Position numbers and translations under genes: made by a program. A DNA stretch of 64,000 nt from Xanthostigma xanthostigma (Eukaryota > Arthropoda > Insecta > Raphidioptera > Raphidiidae): the NCBI GenBank assembly GCA_963575645.1, contig OY754464.1:45064192-45128191 (forward strand), given 5' to 3'. Below are positions 11,201 to 20,327 of the stretch, piece after piece; position 1 is the stretch's first letter; each line of letters opens with the position of its first letter. Below the pieces are notes generated by a model. It ran no database searches. It saw only the letters and a program-made list of their open reading frames with translations, and was not told the origin of the DNA.

Positions 11201-14200
11201 CTAAGGCTTTCAATGATCTCAAATGTTTCAGAAAATTATCGGATAATGCTCGCAACAATGTTGATGATTCTTTTACAATCGGTTTAATTTCAAATAATGC
11301 TCTGATATGCTTTTGTATGATAGCTCTTTTGTTTTGAAATATTTCTTTTAATAATGTCCAGGCAACTAGATAATTATCAGAAGAGACTTCAAGAGCATTA
11401 ATTACTTCAGCTGCATTGCCTTTTAAGGCAGAACGCAGGTAGTGAAATTTTTGAATGTTTGATAAACCATCATCAGAGTCAATTAGAGATGAAAAAGTAT
11501 CAAAGAAAGGTAACCACTCTTCATATTCCCCAGCAAATGTAGGCAATGAAATAGTGGGTAATTTTACTTTTGAAGCTAAATGTGTGTTTGTAATATTTAG
11601 TTCGGTTGTGTTAGCTCTATCATTTATAAAAGTCGTAACTGATGCCATTAACTCGAAATAGGACGATTCAAATGATTCGCGTTCTAGCTCTTGAGCTTCA
11701 GTTCGATCTTTAAATTCTATCGCGGATTGGACATTTTCAAATTCGGTCCACACTGGTTCGAATTTCGCTAATCTTAATTTTAACGGAAGAACGTCTTCAT
11801 GCTCGTAAGCTTGAAAGAAATTTTTAAATCTCGTAAGTTGAGCTTTAATTTGGCCTCTTTTGAAAATAAGTGCAGATAATTCACTAGCAGTTTCAGGCAT
11901 TTTAAATGTTTTTTTAATGATATGAAATATTGAAATGAGAATAAACGAAATAAAATGTTCGTATTGTGTTTAAATTTTTAAATTGTTAGTTTGTAAATCG
12001 AAGCATGTTCTTGTACAGGATTAATGTTAAGGAAAGGTCAAAATGACAGAATTGATAGAAGAACTCACCAAAAACGTAGACTGCAAAGTCTTCAGAAAGC
12101 GTGCGATGTTCAATATTGTGATGTAATGACCTGGATTTTTTGACGATAAAATGGCGAATAATTTTGTTGAAAGTTAGGATTTGAGTTGTCGATTCGATGA
12201 TATGATGAAAGATCATTGATAAATGAATTTGGTACTTCGCAAATTTCCAATGATTTGGTGAATAGCTAGTTCCAAATAGACATGTACCACGTCTTTCCCT
12301 GGTTTCGGCACCAAAAAATGTTGATATAAATTTTAATAAGAACTTTATTAACTGAATGCTAGTCTTATAATATTACATTTTATTTCAAATTTTAAAATAA
12401 ATTTAAGTTTTAAACAAAAATGCAGTTATGCAATAACAAAAAAAAATATTATTCAATATCGTCGAATTCAGATATACAGGATGTCCGAACAATTCGCTTA
12501 GGTTGCATTTTTTCGATTTCGATCTCTTCAGATGATTTTTGTAGTTTTGAGGGGGCAATCAAATGGAGCAGGTTTTTTTCACTTGTGGTGTTCAGGTGGT
12601 GCCCTGTGCAGGTTAACTTTTTTTTAATGGAAACCAGATTTTTTCTCGCAGTTTCCGAATCTTTATTGAAAAACAAGCAACTTTCGTCCCAAACATTTTT
12701 TTATTCGAATCGATTCTGAACCCCAACCCACTGTCAAAAATCACACGCATTGATGATATGAATGTAAATCTGTAGCATAATTTATTCCCACGTGTCAATT
12801 ATGTGTGATTACCATGGTTGACGCTGTACGTTTGTATTATTTTATAGGTGCTTAATTATTTCTAATAATCGCGAGCGGTACATTTTGAGGTTGGTCGGGG
12901 TTCAGGATCGATTCGAATAAAAAAATGTTTGGGACGAAAGTTGCTTGTTTTTCAATAAAGATTCGAAACCTGCAAGAAAAAAATCTGGTTTCCATTTAGA
13001 AAAAAGTTAACCTGCGCAGGGTACCACTTGAACACCGCAGGTGAAAAAAACCTGCTCCATTTGATTGCCCCCTCAAAACTACAAAAATCATCTGAAGAGA
13101 TCGAAATCGAAAAAATGCAATCTAAGCGAATTAAAATGCTGTTCGAGTTTTAAAGAGCCAACTCGTATATTATGATACTAGCGGTCCCGCCCGGTTTCAC
13201 CCGGGTTCAAAAGAACGAATGGGGGGAGGGACATGAGTACGCACATCAGCCCCGGATCTAGGATTTTTTTCGAATGGGGGCAGAAACTTGATAATTGCGC
13301 CTCCTCTCTCCAGCGTTTGAAATAAATTACTTTGAAAAAAGCACAAATATATAATTGTTGGCATTTTTTGTGAATGGGAAATCGTCAGAAAACAAGCAGA
13401 TTGAGTAAATCGGAAAAAAGACAGATTGGATGTGGTTTTCAACCATATTCTATCATGATTTTGGCACCCCCTGAAACTGCCGCCCGGGGCGGGTGCCCCG
13501 GTTTGCTCCCCCCTAGATTCGGGGTTGACGCACATTCATTTTAGTTTACCGAGATGAATGTTGTGTCCAAATTTCATGATGATCGGGCCCGGGGTTACCG
13601 TTCAAAAGTTTTTGTCGAACGGTCAAATTTTAAATTACATTTTGCAACATTTTTCATTGATGCTCCGCTTCTATTGGTCGTGGCGTGATATTATATAGCC
13701 TTCCTCGATAAATGGGCTATCCAACAAAAAAAATTTCAATTCGAACCAGTAGTTCCTGAGATTAGCGCGTTCAACCAAACAAACCAACAAACAAACTCTT
13801 CAGCTTTCAAGGGCGTAGATATGGGGGGTACAGGGGGTAATTACCTTCCCAGGATTCATCAGGAACGCAGGCACACAGCCACAACAAACGAAAAAAGACC
13901 TTTTTGTTGCGGAAATGAAAGAACCTTGTTTTATTTTTGCTCTTCAAATGTGCACACGGCAAAATTTCAAATGTTTACCCCCCCCCCTCAGAAAAAAATA
14001 TCTACACCCTTGTCAGTTTTATATATTAGTATAGACATATTTCGTTTGTAAATCGTAATATACCCCATTACGATTTCAATGATTTGGGTCCGGTACGATA
14101 ACTCGATGTGCCCAAATTTTGTCTTTTTTTAAGTCATAGAACGCTAAGTTTTGACGTTCCAAAAAAAAAAAAAACATTGCGGATTATTCACAAATTTCCT

Positions 14201-17200
14201 CAAAAATACAGTAACAAAACTGCTGTAGTCCGTGGCGGAAATTATTTATTTACAATATTAATTGTTTAACAAACAGTAAAAACACACAAACGAAAGCGTA
14301 TAACGTTAACAGAAATAAAACTAATAGTTCTAGATTATAAAATAAAAGACTAAGTAACAGAGAATAAAGACTCACTAAATTATGTACAAAGAAATATTTA
14401 CAACACACAGGAACACAACACAAAGTTTATCAGCACACTTGTCTATTCACTATAAGTCATTTATTTAAAACCACTCACTAGAGCTATATTTATTTCCACA
14501 GATTAACTGAATTTATGTCGTAATGCCAGAGCGCATTGTGTCAACACCACGAACAGCTCCAATAACTGACTGACCGACTTGGTCACTCTGCTTCGCCTTA
14601 TATAGTTTCTCGGTCCATCTTCTAGAATGTTCGGGACGAATCGAGTTCCTCTCCTCCACACGCGTGCGGGTCTCCAAGGTCGGGTGCTCGTTACCTGCAT
14701 CCATTGTTGTTGGCTGACCTTCGAGTACCTATTGTATAGACTTTTCTAGAAACTCCCATAGGCGCATCACTGGGGGGAAATTCGCAACAATACGTAAAAA
14801 CTTTTCGTCTTTCACTGTCGTTTTTTGAATCTAACCAATCAGAAATCACATATATACGTCATAACAACTTTGTATACACGACCCCGTAATTGTTTTTTTA
14901 AAGAACTCCCCCCAAACACCCTCCCCTTTTCACTGCGCAAAAAAAACGATCGCATCGATATTCGACACGACCCCGTAATTGTTTTTTAAAGAACTCCCCC
15001 AGATGCCCTTCCCTTTTCACTTCGCAAAAAAAAACGCCATCGCATCGATACGACCCCGTAATTGTCTTTTAAAGACCCGCCCCCCCAAACGCCTTCCCCT
15101 TTTCACTGCACAAAAAAAATGTTTTTAAATAATTTTTCCGCACTTAAAACGGCTAATAATACTGTTATATGTTATTTAAAATAATAATTGTGTTTTTCCA
15201 ATGGATATTTTGCACATCGAGTTATCGTACTCTAACTCAGTGATTTTAATATTGTATCATTGATTAAAGTATTATAATACTTCAGTGGCGGATCCACGGG
15301 GGGGGTCGGGTTCAACCCCCCCCTTCCAGAGAATCAAAAATCCCAAATTAAAACCTTACTGCGCAATAAAAAAAAAGCTTTTCATGTTTTTCATGAATTC
15401 TCCGCAAAGGGAGTAAAAAATTTTCAAGACCCCCCCCCTTGCCGTAATCCTGGATCCGCCACTGTAATACTTTAATCAAGGATTGTACTTAGTATATAGG
15501 TATTGCAATTTTCCAGCAATTTTCAAAAGACTCACAATGCTCAACTTATCGAAGAATGACTTGCCAGTGGAAATGTAATTATAAATTCTCAGATGAGATT
15601 AGTAATATTACGACATTAGTTTATCGCAATTTTTACAATACGTCCGAATTCGAAGCTTGCATTTTATTTAATTCAAGTCTGCAGTCGTGCGATGCTAGTA
15701 ATAATTGCCATTGGAATTGCTCACCTGACTATGCCAACGCTATTGACTGCATATATGGCACTATTACTTTTTGGGCTTTTGTAATATTGATGTTCATCGG
15801 AACTATTGGATTTAATGTTGCAAATTGCGTTAGTGACGCAATATGTTTTGATGTCCTAGGTAAATATCCAATTTTGAATTTTTAAAGTGAGACTTCTTTA
15901 CTTATAGAGGAATTAGTTTTAGACGCTAACAGATGGTGGTAAACAATAAATAAAACTGCGTCTTTTATATATTACAATAAATTATCCCAGATGGTGCTTA
16001 CTAAGTACGTGAACGAAAGAGCGCGTGAAATTATGCCTTTAAGTGAATGAAAGAGTTTCACTTACCGTGCAGTCTTCTATATACACACTGTCTTTTTTTA
16101 TTAACAAAGTATTAATATTAATTGTAATTTGAAGAAAAAATTAATATGAATATCACATTTCTTAACCCACATTTTATATTAGTGGAAATATGATCATTAC
16201 AATATAATTTTAAGCGTTAGATAATTAAATTTTTAAGGTGATAACGGGCAGATACATTATGGCAAACAAAGAGTCTGGGGAACAATTGGATTCGGATTAA
16301 GTGCATTAATAGCTGGATATATTATTGATTGGTTATCAGAAGGAGAAATTAAGAATTATACACCTGCATTCATCGTAATGTTTATTTGTATATTTTTTGA
16401 CTTACTAAGTTGTTTTAAACTTAAGGTAAGTTTGCAAATTTGTCTGAAATCTAATTATGCTGAATTTTAGTGTCAATTTTGATTAATTACTTGATTCAAC
16501 TAGAAGAATATTTTTTCTCATCTAATAGCAACACATTAAATTTAACATCTCCAATTTCACTTATATTAGTATTATTGGGAAATAAATTGATCACGTATCT
16601 ATAATAATAATTATTTAAGTCAGTCTCTAGATTGTGCTAACATTATAAAGTCCAAATCATAATATGCGACATCATCAATTGCAGTTACGACCCAGGGTAC
16701 ATATTATATATAAATATCAGTAAATCATTAATTCTGTTTCAGTTACCACCAATGGCAGTATCGGAAAACATTTTTAAAGATTTAGGAAAATTAATAAAGC
16801 ACAGACATATAGTCATTTTTCTTATGTTTGCCACACTTGCCGGCATTGTTGATAGCTTTATTATTTATTTTTTATTTTGGTACGTACAGTCAATCAACAA
16901 ATTCATTATTTAAATGGCTGAAATACATAGACACGTTTCCTTTAAAATTATTTTTTCTGTCACTAAAATACGACGTATTAGCAAAATGACCACGGCAAAA
17001 TGACAAGTGATGTCATAAGTCACAATGCAAGATCCATTTTTTTTCTAAAATGTTTCCAATATTTCTAGGTATTTAGAAGAATTAGCAGCAAATACGGATA
17101 TGTCAGAGAATATTAAATTACTAGAAGGATTAACAGTTGCAGCCGAATGTTTAGGAGGCGAAGTGATTTTTTTTGTATTATCGGGTAATTTTTTTCGATT

Positions 17201-19516
17201 GCTATGTAGAAATCGGACGGGACTTGGTTTCTTCTGCATGAATAAAGATTGTGCATTAGAGGCAGAAAAGCTTTTTTTCTCTAAATTGAAAGCAAATTGA
17301 TTTTATGTAACGTTTTTTTCTTACAGGGAAAATAATAAAAAAGATCGGTTTTGGCCATTCATTAACTATGTGTTTCATTTGTTATTCTGTTCGCTTGGGT
17401 CTAATCTCGTTAATACCGTCGCCATGGTGGATATTGCCCATTGAATTTGTGATGCAAGGCCCAACTTATGCTATGTGCTATACCACCATAGTGGCATACG
17501 CGAGTGCCGTGTCGCCGCCAGGGACGTCAGCTACTATGCAGGGTATTGTTGCGGGCATGGATGATGGCTTTGGTATGTAACTATAATAACTTTTCCCACC
17601 AAAAGATACTCACTTATCAAATGAATAACACATGTCTGGTTTTGGTATAGAAGTATCCGGTTGGTTGTTCTTAGAGAATACAATCCCGGGATCCCGACTC
17701 TCGGGATCCCGGCCGTTTTCTGGCCCCGAAAATCCCGAGACTGTACTTGGCTAATCTCGGGATTTTCGGGATTGCCACAAACAGATCTAGTTTGCATTCC
17801 GTATCCGTTGTTCATTGACAATTACCTTGCCTAGATTATATTAATAGTATTTACTACATAACGACAAAAAACAATCCTTAAATACGCGGTACGATACGTA
17901 CCTAAGGCTTAACTCACACGGACAACTTTCTGACCACTTTCCGACCACAAAAAAATGGTCCTCTTGTGGTTGAACTCGACCACTTTCCAACAACAGTTTT
18001 GTGGTCACGCAGTGGTTGGTACAACCACAAATGAACCACACAGAACAGAAAGTAAAGCGATGGATTTATTAATAGAATTTATTGGATTTATCTAATTTTT
18101 GAAGATAGAAACGAGAGTCAATTTCAATAACTTTATCACCGTTTAAGACTGTACGATGACAATTTTTTTAATTAATTATTTTCGAATGAGCAAAAGTACT
18201 TTCGATTATTTGTACGTCTGTTCAGTCTGTGGTCGGTTAGTGGTCGGCGAGTTGCACGTGTGAGCGGTGTTGACCAACATCGGCCGGTTTGTTTGTGGGC
18301 GATATCATCAACACCCGACGACTGTTGTTGATACCGACCACAATTTGTTGTCCGTGTGAGCGCTATCACGACATTACATACTAATGCCATACTCTCAACC
18401 ATCGACCACTTTTTTGTGGTCGGAAAGTTGTCTGTGTGAGTTAGGCCTAAGAGTATGAAATCTCCAGATCCTGAAGTACATGTACAAAATAAATCGGGGT
18501 TAGCAAATAGTATTAGATGTGAAATGAGCCTGTTCGAAAATGGAGGAGTTAGTGGATATCAATTAGAAACAGCATATAAGTATGTATTGTCTATTCCTCC
18601 AACCAACGTAGGACCTGAGCGAGCGTTTTCAGTTGCTGCATATGTTGGTAATAAACTACGAAGCCGGCTTGGAAGTCAAACATTGGATGCTTTGATATTT
18701 CTGCGATTGTATTTTAGAAATTCCAAATAGTTTTTTGGGTTGTCTTTTTGATTTCTTGCAAAATTAAAGTTTTTTTTTTTGTCTATTTTCTTTTCTTACT
18801 ATATTGTGATTTGTGTTGTGCAACGATATTAAAAACATTTTTTAAGAGTTTACTCAAGTTTCTTTTTTCATTTGAGCCCAACCACATAGTCTAATTCCAG
18901 GATAGCCCCAGGATCCCGGGATTACGCATCAAAAATCCCGTAATCCCGGAATTGAAAAACATGCTTGGGATTGTATTCTCTAGTTGTTCTGCCAATTATA
19001 TGCTGATCATACAGTTTTATTTCATGGAAATATCATATTAATATTATTGTCAGGTAGTTTCATGAACCGCTAAACTAAACGTCAGATTTTCATAATAAGT
19101 AAGTTACCAAAAGTATAAATTGGATTTCAATTTTCAAGTGTATTATTTAAAACACAGAAATAGTTCCATGATTTAAATTAATAGGTATTCACTTGAAAAT
19201 ATGAATTAATACTAATCCCAGGCAATCCTTGCAAATGCTTCAAACAAAACGTGTATACTTATCTACGTGTGTATTTTTTTCAGGCTATGCGCTTGGAAGT
19301 TTGTTGGGTGGATTTTTGTATAGTCGACTTGGTGGAAAAGTAGCGCTCCAAATATTCAGTTTTATAGCGCTGTGTTGCGGATTAGCTCATTTTATTTTGT
19401 ATGTAACGATATTACGTAAATCGATACCATCTATCGTTCAAAAAGAAAACGACTATAAGTCTCCAGAAAATGCTGTGATAGCGACTGTTGATGCAACAGA
19501 GAAAATAATAAATTGA
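5230..19516 (+). CDS. MFSD6: MFSD6-like major facilitator superfamily transporter, 8 coding exons
   Basis: Coding exons: 5230-5287, 6541-6845, 15517-15859, 16238-16425, 16743-16879, 17069-17184, 17327-17572 and 19284-19516. They sum to 1626 nt (541 aa plus TGA), and every junction keeps frame with GT donors and AG acceptors. The protein starts MKINRKLLPIKAHWFFFMAA and runs into MGPILPQINVYGKQLGIS, the first-helix and loop pattern of the MFSD6 branch. Exon 4 carries QRVWGTIGFGLSALIAGYI, and exon 7 carries SPWWILPIEFVMQGPTYA and SATMQGIVAGMDDGFG, both hallmarks of that branch. Twelve membrane helices are expected, with a large Cys-rich loop in exon 3. The start is supported by an in-frame stop at 5185 with no ATG between. 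An AATAAA lies about 30 bp past the stop. Substrate unknown; plasma or internal membrane location is family inference. Intron 2 (8.7 kb) and intron 7 are filled with transposons. Confidence 0.9.
5570..6299. mobile_element. AACTTCCCG-type repeat element, copy 1 (MFSD6 intron 1)
   Basis: Starts AAAACTTCCCGC and ends GCGAGAAGTT, giving short inverted ends. The interior has two diverged tandem blocks around CAAATGAACCGATTTTGA and an (AC)n run at 6118. A second copy occupies 59802-60822. No protein is seen. Confidence 0.55.
6856..7571 (+). mobile_element. Helitron-like non-autonomous element, left copy
   Basis: The 5' end is A|TCTACATATACTAAT at 6856 and the 3' end is GGGCGGAACCGCTAG|T at 7571. 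This is the A|TC...CTAG|T rule of Helitrons, with no target duplication. The GC-rich 3' end CACCCGG...CGGGCGG can form the usual terminal hairpin. About 350 bp in the middle (7065-7425), including a tRNA-Lys-like sequence, is absent from the facing copy at 13178-14035. Confidence 0.7.
7127..7199 (+). tRNA. tRNA-Lys (CTT)-like sequence, probable pseudogene or SINE head
   Basis: The 73-nt match has an acceptor stem GCCCGGC/GTTGGGC, a D arm GCTC...GAGT, anticodon loop CTCTTAA with CTT at 7160-7162, and a T arm GTGGG TTCAAGC CCCAC. The anticodon stem CGCGA/TATAA pairs at only one position, so a working tRNA is unlikely. Internal A and B boxes look intact, and T runs follow from 7205. It sits inside a Helitron-like element. 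Confidence 0.65.
7622..7794 (-). repeat. BEL/Pao 3' LTR
   Basis: 173 bp, bounded by TG and CA, matching 12319-12491. Flanked on the left by the ATTCG duplication. Confidence 0.9.
7827..11900 (-). CDS. BEL/Pao gag-pol remnant reading frame
   Basis: A 1357-codon frame of the BEL/Pao fossil. Regions in order: Pao gag-like domain (about residues 1-320, containing LPTISLPTFAGEYEEWLPFF); Cys/His knuckles (about 335-395); retropepsin-like protease with LLDSGSQSSFI (about 465); an RNase H tail with NSKENPADYISRG; an integrase zinc region; the integrase core with VDYCGPF and IYSDNATNFVGA; and the C-terminal domain typical of Pao elements. It is a fossil copy and no host role is implied. Confidence 0.9.
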   Translation of the reverse strand: MPETASELSALIFKRGQIKAQLTRFKNFFQAYEHEDVLPLKLRLAKFEPVWTEFENVQSAIEFKDRTEAQELERESFESSYFELMASVTTFINDRANTTELNITNTHLASKVKLPTISLPTFAGEYEEWLPFFDTFSSLIDSDDGLSNIQKFHYLRSALKGNAAEVINALEVSSDNYLVAWTLLKEIFQNKRAIIQKHIRALFEIKPIVKESSTLLRALSDNFLKHLRSLKALGLPTDNWDALVIHLLSTKLDNRTKREWETYIHENVEADLPTINDFSKFVTQRCQILEAINQDQNKSVTSTLHVVTQPTCLFCKQSHIIYHCKEFLKLDIPQRLSNIRKFKLCTNCLKAGHSSSNCTAGNCKICHKKHNTLLHLNNTSSDSTNNVVSNSQSASANAQVRTDNNSQPAFSNGSTDNTSNHSVPSNCHHTANMSDILLSTALVKIIDFRGASHICRALLDSGSQSSFITESLCQQLGLRKIKTQLPISGINQARSFVKHCVEVVISSRLNDFCINLKCCVLPKITQDLPLNQFDITSIKLPNHLQLADPQFNIPDKIDLLLGSEFFWDILQGGSLQINTSHSIFMLRESKLGWIVSGKPCSAENQFSMSTVCLSTLSLTSSLDEQLSKFWDIEDCSSQSSLTVEEQQCETHFHENMHRESSGKIVVKLPFKINPSHLGNSIQTALRRYYSLEKRFNTSPNIQVQYSKFMQEYISLNHMEFVSNLDEFNISESHCFLPHHPVIKDSKIVLSWISASSSKWKTFVATRVAEIQSLTKQNSWHHVNSKENPADYISRGVPSEQLQTLHTWWSGPCWLSNNWDIPLIDHYNQNITDIPEQRKSVMVVSVSTNNMLFDKFSSFLKLQRVVAYCFRFYNNCKTDRKSQNLLDLTVSELNFATNCLIKLAQNDEFSSELHSLKTQSKINAKSKLLNLNPFLDELEIIRVGGRLKHANLTYEQKFPIILPANHTLTKLIIKHEHILQLHAGPQALLATIRLKYWPLNAKITVRKIVKQCIICFKVKATTPQPIMGDLPLHRIEPARPFVNCGVDYCGPFQILQSLTRRKIPIKSYAAIFVCFATKAVHIELVGDLTTEAFINALKRFIARRGRCAHIYSDNATNFVGANRELIELKHLFHDKHHQSQIANFLTTQSIVWHFIPPRSPHFGGLWEAAVKSLKYHLKRIVGSTLLTFEEMMTLLVQIEACLNSRPLTPLSSDPNDLNPLTPGHFLIGDSLSAIQEPDLIPLNANRLSRWRRIQQLTQSFWQRWSTEYLSTLQKRAKWTNHCNNVTAGTMVLLREDHTPPLNWILGRILDVYPGSDNTVRVVSVKTARGIFKRSTAKICPLPFEDNSEHEVSTASINT
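12319..12491 (-). repeat. BEL/Pao 5' LTR
   Basis: 173 bp, apparently identical to 7622-7794 and followed on the right by the ATTCG duplication. Confidence 0.9.
13178..14035 (-). mobile_element. Helitron-like non-autonomous element, right (facing) copy
   Basis: Reverse-complement relative of 6856-7571. Its CTAG 3' end is at 13178-13181 with the host T beyond, and its 5' TC with TATACTAATATATAAA is at 14035. The preceding host base is not A here, so the end has drifted. A hAT MITE interrupts it at 13808-14012. A G-rich segment near 13245-13530 is extra relative to the left copy. Confidence 0.65.
13808..14012. mobile_element. hAT MITE, 205 bp
   Basis: Ends CAAGGGCGTAGATAT and ATATCTACACCCTTG form the inverted repeats. 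The 8-bp flanks are TCAGCTTT (13800-13807) and TCAGTTTT (14013-14020), one mismatch. It interrupts the Helitron-like copy, so it is younger. The interior resembles the hAT element at 63552. Confidence 0.75.
14224..14789 (-). mobile_element. Solo LTR, LTR-retrotransposon fossil
   Basis: 566 bp, reading on the minus strand from TGTTGCGAATTTCCCCC to CCGCCACGGACTACA. It has a TATATAAGG promoter-like box near 14600 and AATAAA motifs downstream. TG...CA ends and no internal region suggest a solo LTR, probably Ty3/Gypsy. I did not find a clean target duplication. Confidence 0.6.
14877..15118 (+). repeat. Tandem repeat, three units of about 80-90 bp
   Basis: Each unit starts CGACCCCGTAATTG, continues with a T/A run and CCCC-rich stretch, and ends TTTTCACT.CGCAAAAAAA; the first two also have GCATCGATA. 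Copies begin near 14879, 14968 and 15050. Confidence 0.75.
15283..15464. mobile_element. hAT MITE, 182 bp
   Basis: Ends CAGTGGCGGATCCA and TGGATCCGCCACTG, with a perfect 8-bp duplication TAATACTT at 15275-15282 and 15465-15472. It lies about 50 bp before MFSD6 exon 3. Confidence 0.9.
17906..18447. mobile_element. PIF/Harbinger-like MITE inside the hAT relic
   Basis: Ends GGCTTAACTCACACGGACAA and the reverse of GGCCTAACTCACACAGACAA, with a TAA duplication at 17903-17905 and 18448-18450. The interior is rich in TTGTGGTC/GACCAC phrases in both orientations. No coding potential. Confidence 0.8.
18455..18730 (+). pseudogene. hAT transposase C-terminal (dimerisation) fragment
   Basis: About 91 codons contain LSIPPTNVGPERAFSVAAY, NKLRSRLGSQTLDALIFLR and a final YF. 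This is the conserved hAT dimerisation domain of zinc-finger BED-type transposases. The rest of the transposase, including the catalytic region, is absent, so it is a relic. It begins immediately after the inserted PIF-like MITE. Confidence 0.85.
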
Positions 19517-19748
19517 TAATTTATATAATGTACTGAAATATTACTAAATAAATTGTTATTATATTTTTTATAATAAATTACTGTTAATAACGACTCATAT
19601 TTTTTTAATAAAACACTATAAAAATCCTTTAACGATCCTTCATTAGTTTTTATTTGACTGAAGATTATAGGCGGTCGACAATATAGAACAAGAAAAGTAA
19701 CGCGGGCCGATTTCGACGAGATTTACTTGTGTGATCAGTGAAGATAAT

Positions 19749-20245
19749 AAAATATTTTTAACAAAAAAATTGAACCGACTTCAAAAAAGGCACTAAAAAG
19801 TAAAAAATAATTGCGTATTGAAATGTTTTGGAGTCGGTGTAGTTCTCGGAATAGATTTCATTTTGGCTGACACCGACTCCAAAACATTTCAATACGCAAT
19901 TATTTTTTACTTTTTAGTGCCTTTTTTGAAGTCGGTTCAATTTTTTTGTTAAAAATATTTTATTTTTCTCTTTTTAGTGTTAATCTAACACTAAAAATCG
20001 GTGAACATACATAAAAAACATTATGCATGCCTTTGAAATTTGAGAGTTTCCCTCGATTTCTCCGGGATCCACCATCAGATCCTGACTTGGTTCCGATGGG
20101 ACCACCTCGGAAGTGCACTCTTTCGAATAAAAAAAAAATTTGAAAATCGGTCCATAATTGACGGAGAAATCGGTGAACATACATAAAAAAAAAAAATATA
20201 CAGACGAACACAGAACCTCCTCCTTTTTGTTGAAGTCGGTTAAAA
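19749..20245 (-). mobile_element. Foldback-bearing AACCGACTTC element, copy 1
   Basis: Arms 19749-19840 and 19870-19963 form a nearly perfect inverted repeat around a 29-bp loop. The rest (19964-20245) reads on the minus strand from AACCGACTTCAACAAAAAGG and GGAGGTTCTGTGTTCG to the palindrome. Another copy lies at 36028-36513 in opposite orientation with the same loop. Confidence 0.75.
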
Positions 20246-20327
20246 AGTATCAACTATGGCTATCATTGAGGAATACTACCTCAATGATGGCTATCATCCT
20301 GTGAGTGTGACGTCAAGGGACTAACAG

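Larger units (their letters stand above)
7622..12491 (-). mobile_element. BEL/Pao LTR retrotransposon fossil
   Basis: Two 173-bp LTRs (7622-7794 and 12319-12491) begin TGTTCGGACATCC and end ATATCAACA on the minus strand. They look identical by eye, and a perfect 5-bp target duplication ATTCG (7617-7621, 12492-12496) flanks them. Next to the upstream LTR is a likely tRNA primer site starting TGGTGCCGAAACC. Parts seen: Pao gag-like region, zinc knuckles, aspartic protease, RNase H tail and integrase. A reverse transcriptase part is not recognised, so it is not whole. Identical LTRs suggest a recent insertion. It lies antisense in MFSD6 intron 2. Confidence 0.93.
7572..13177. mobile_element. Foldback element between two facing Helitron copies, split by a BEL/Pao insertion
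   Basis: The left arm runs 7572-7621 and resumes at 12497 to about 12728. The right arm is about 12888-13177. The arms are inverted copies over about 280 bp (TTTAAAACTCGAACA at both ends, GATCTCTTCAGATGA and GATTGCCCCCTCA inside). The spacer at about 12729-12887 is unique. The arms continue outward into the two Helitron-like copies, so the whole locus forms one larger palindrome. Confidence 0.7.
14093..15230. mobile_element. Inverted-repeat element with 19-bp ends, containing a solo LTR
   Basis: GTACGATAACTCGATGTGC at 14093-14111 is repeated exactly in reverse at 15212-15230. Between them lie the solo LTR at 14224-14789 and the 3-copy tandem repeat at 14877-15118. No transposase is seen. Confidence 0.6.
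17672..18982 (+). mobile_element. hAT transposon relic in MFSD6 intron 7
   Basis: Ends TAGAGAATACAATCCC and GGGATTGTATTCTCTA, with a perfect 8-bp duplication GTTGTTCT at 17664-17671 and 18983-18990. It keeps the C-terminal part of a hAT transposase and GGGATCCCG subterminal repeats. A PIF/Harbinger MITE is inserted at 17906-18447. Without that MITE the element is only about 770 bp, so most of the transposase is gone. Confidence 0.9.

Noticed and set aside
12420-12719. Overlapping open frames on both strands
   Set aside because: They translate the BEL LTR and the foldback arm; no coding signature.
14503-14704. Two overlapping 63-65 codon frames on the minus strand
   Set aside because: They lie wholly within the solo LTR and overlap in different frames; LTR sequence, not a gene.
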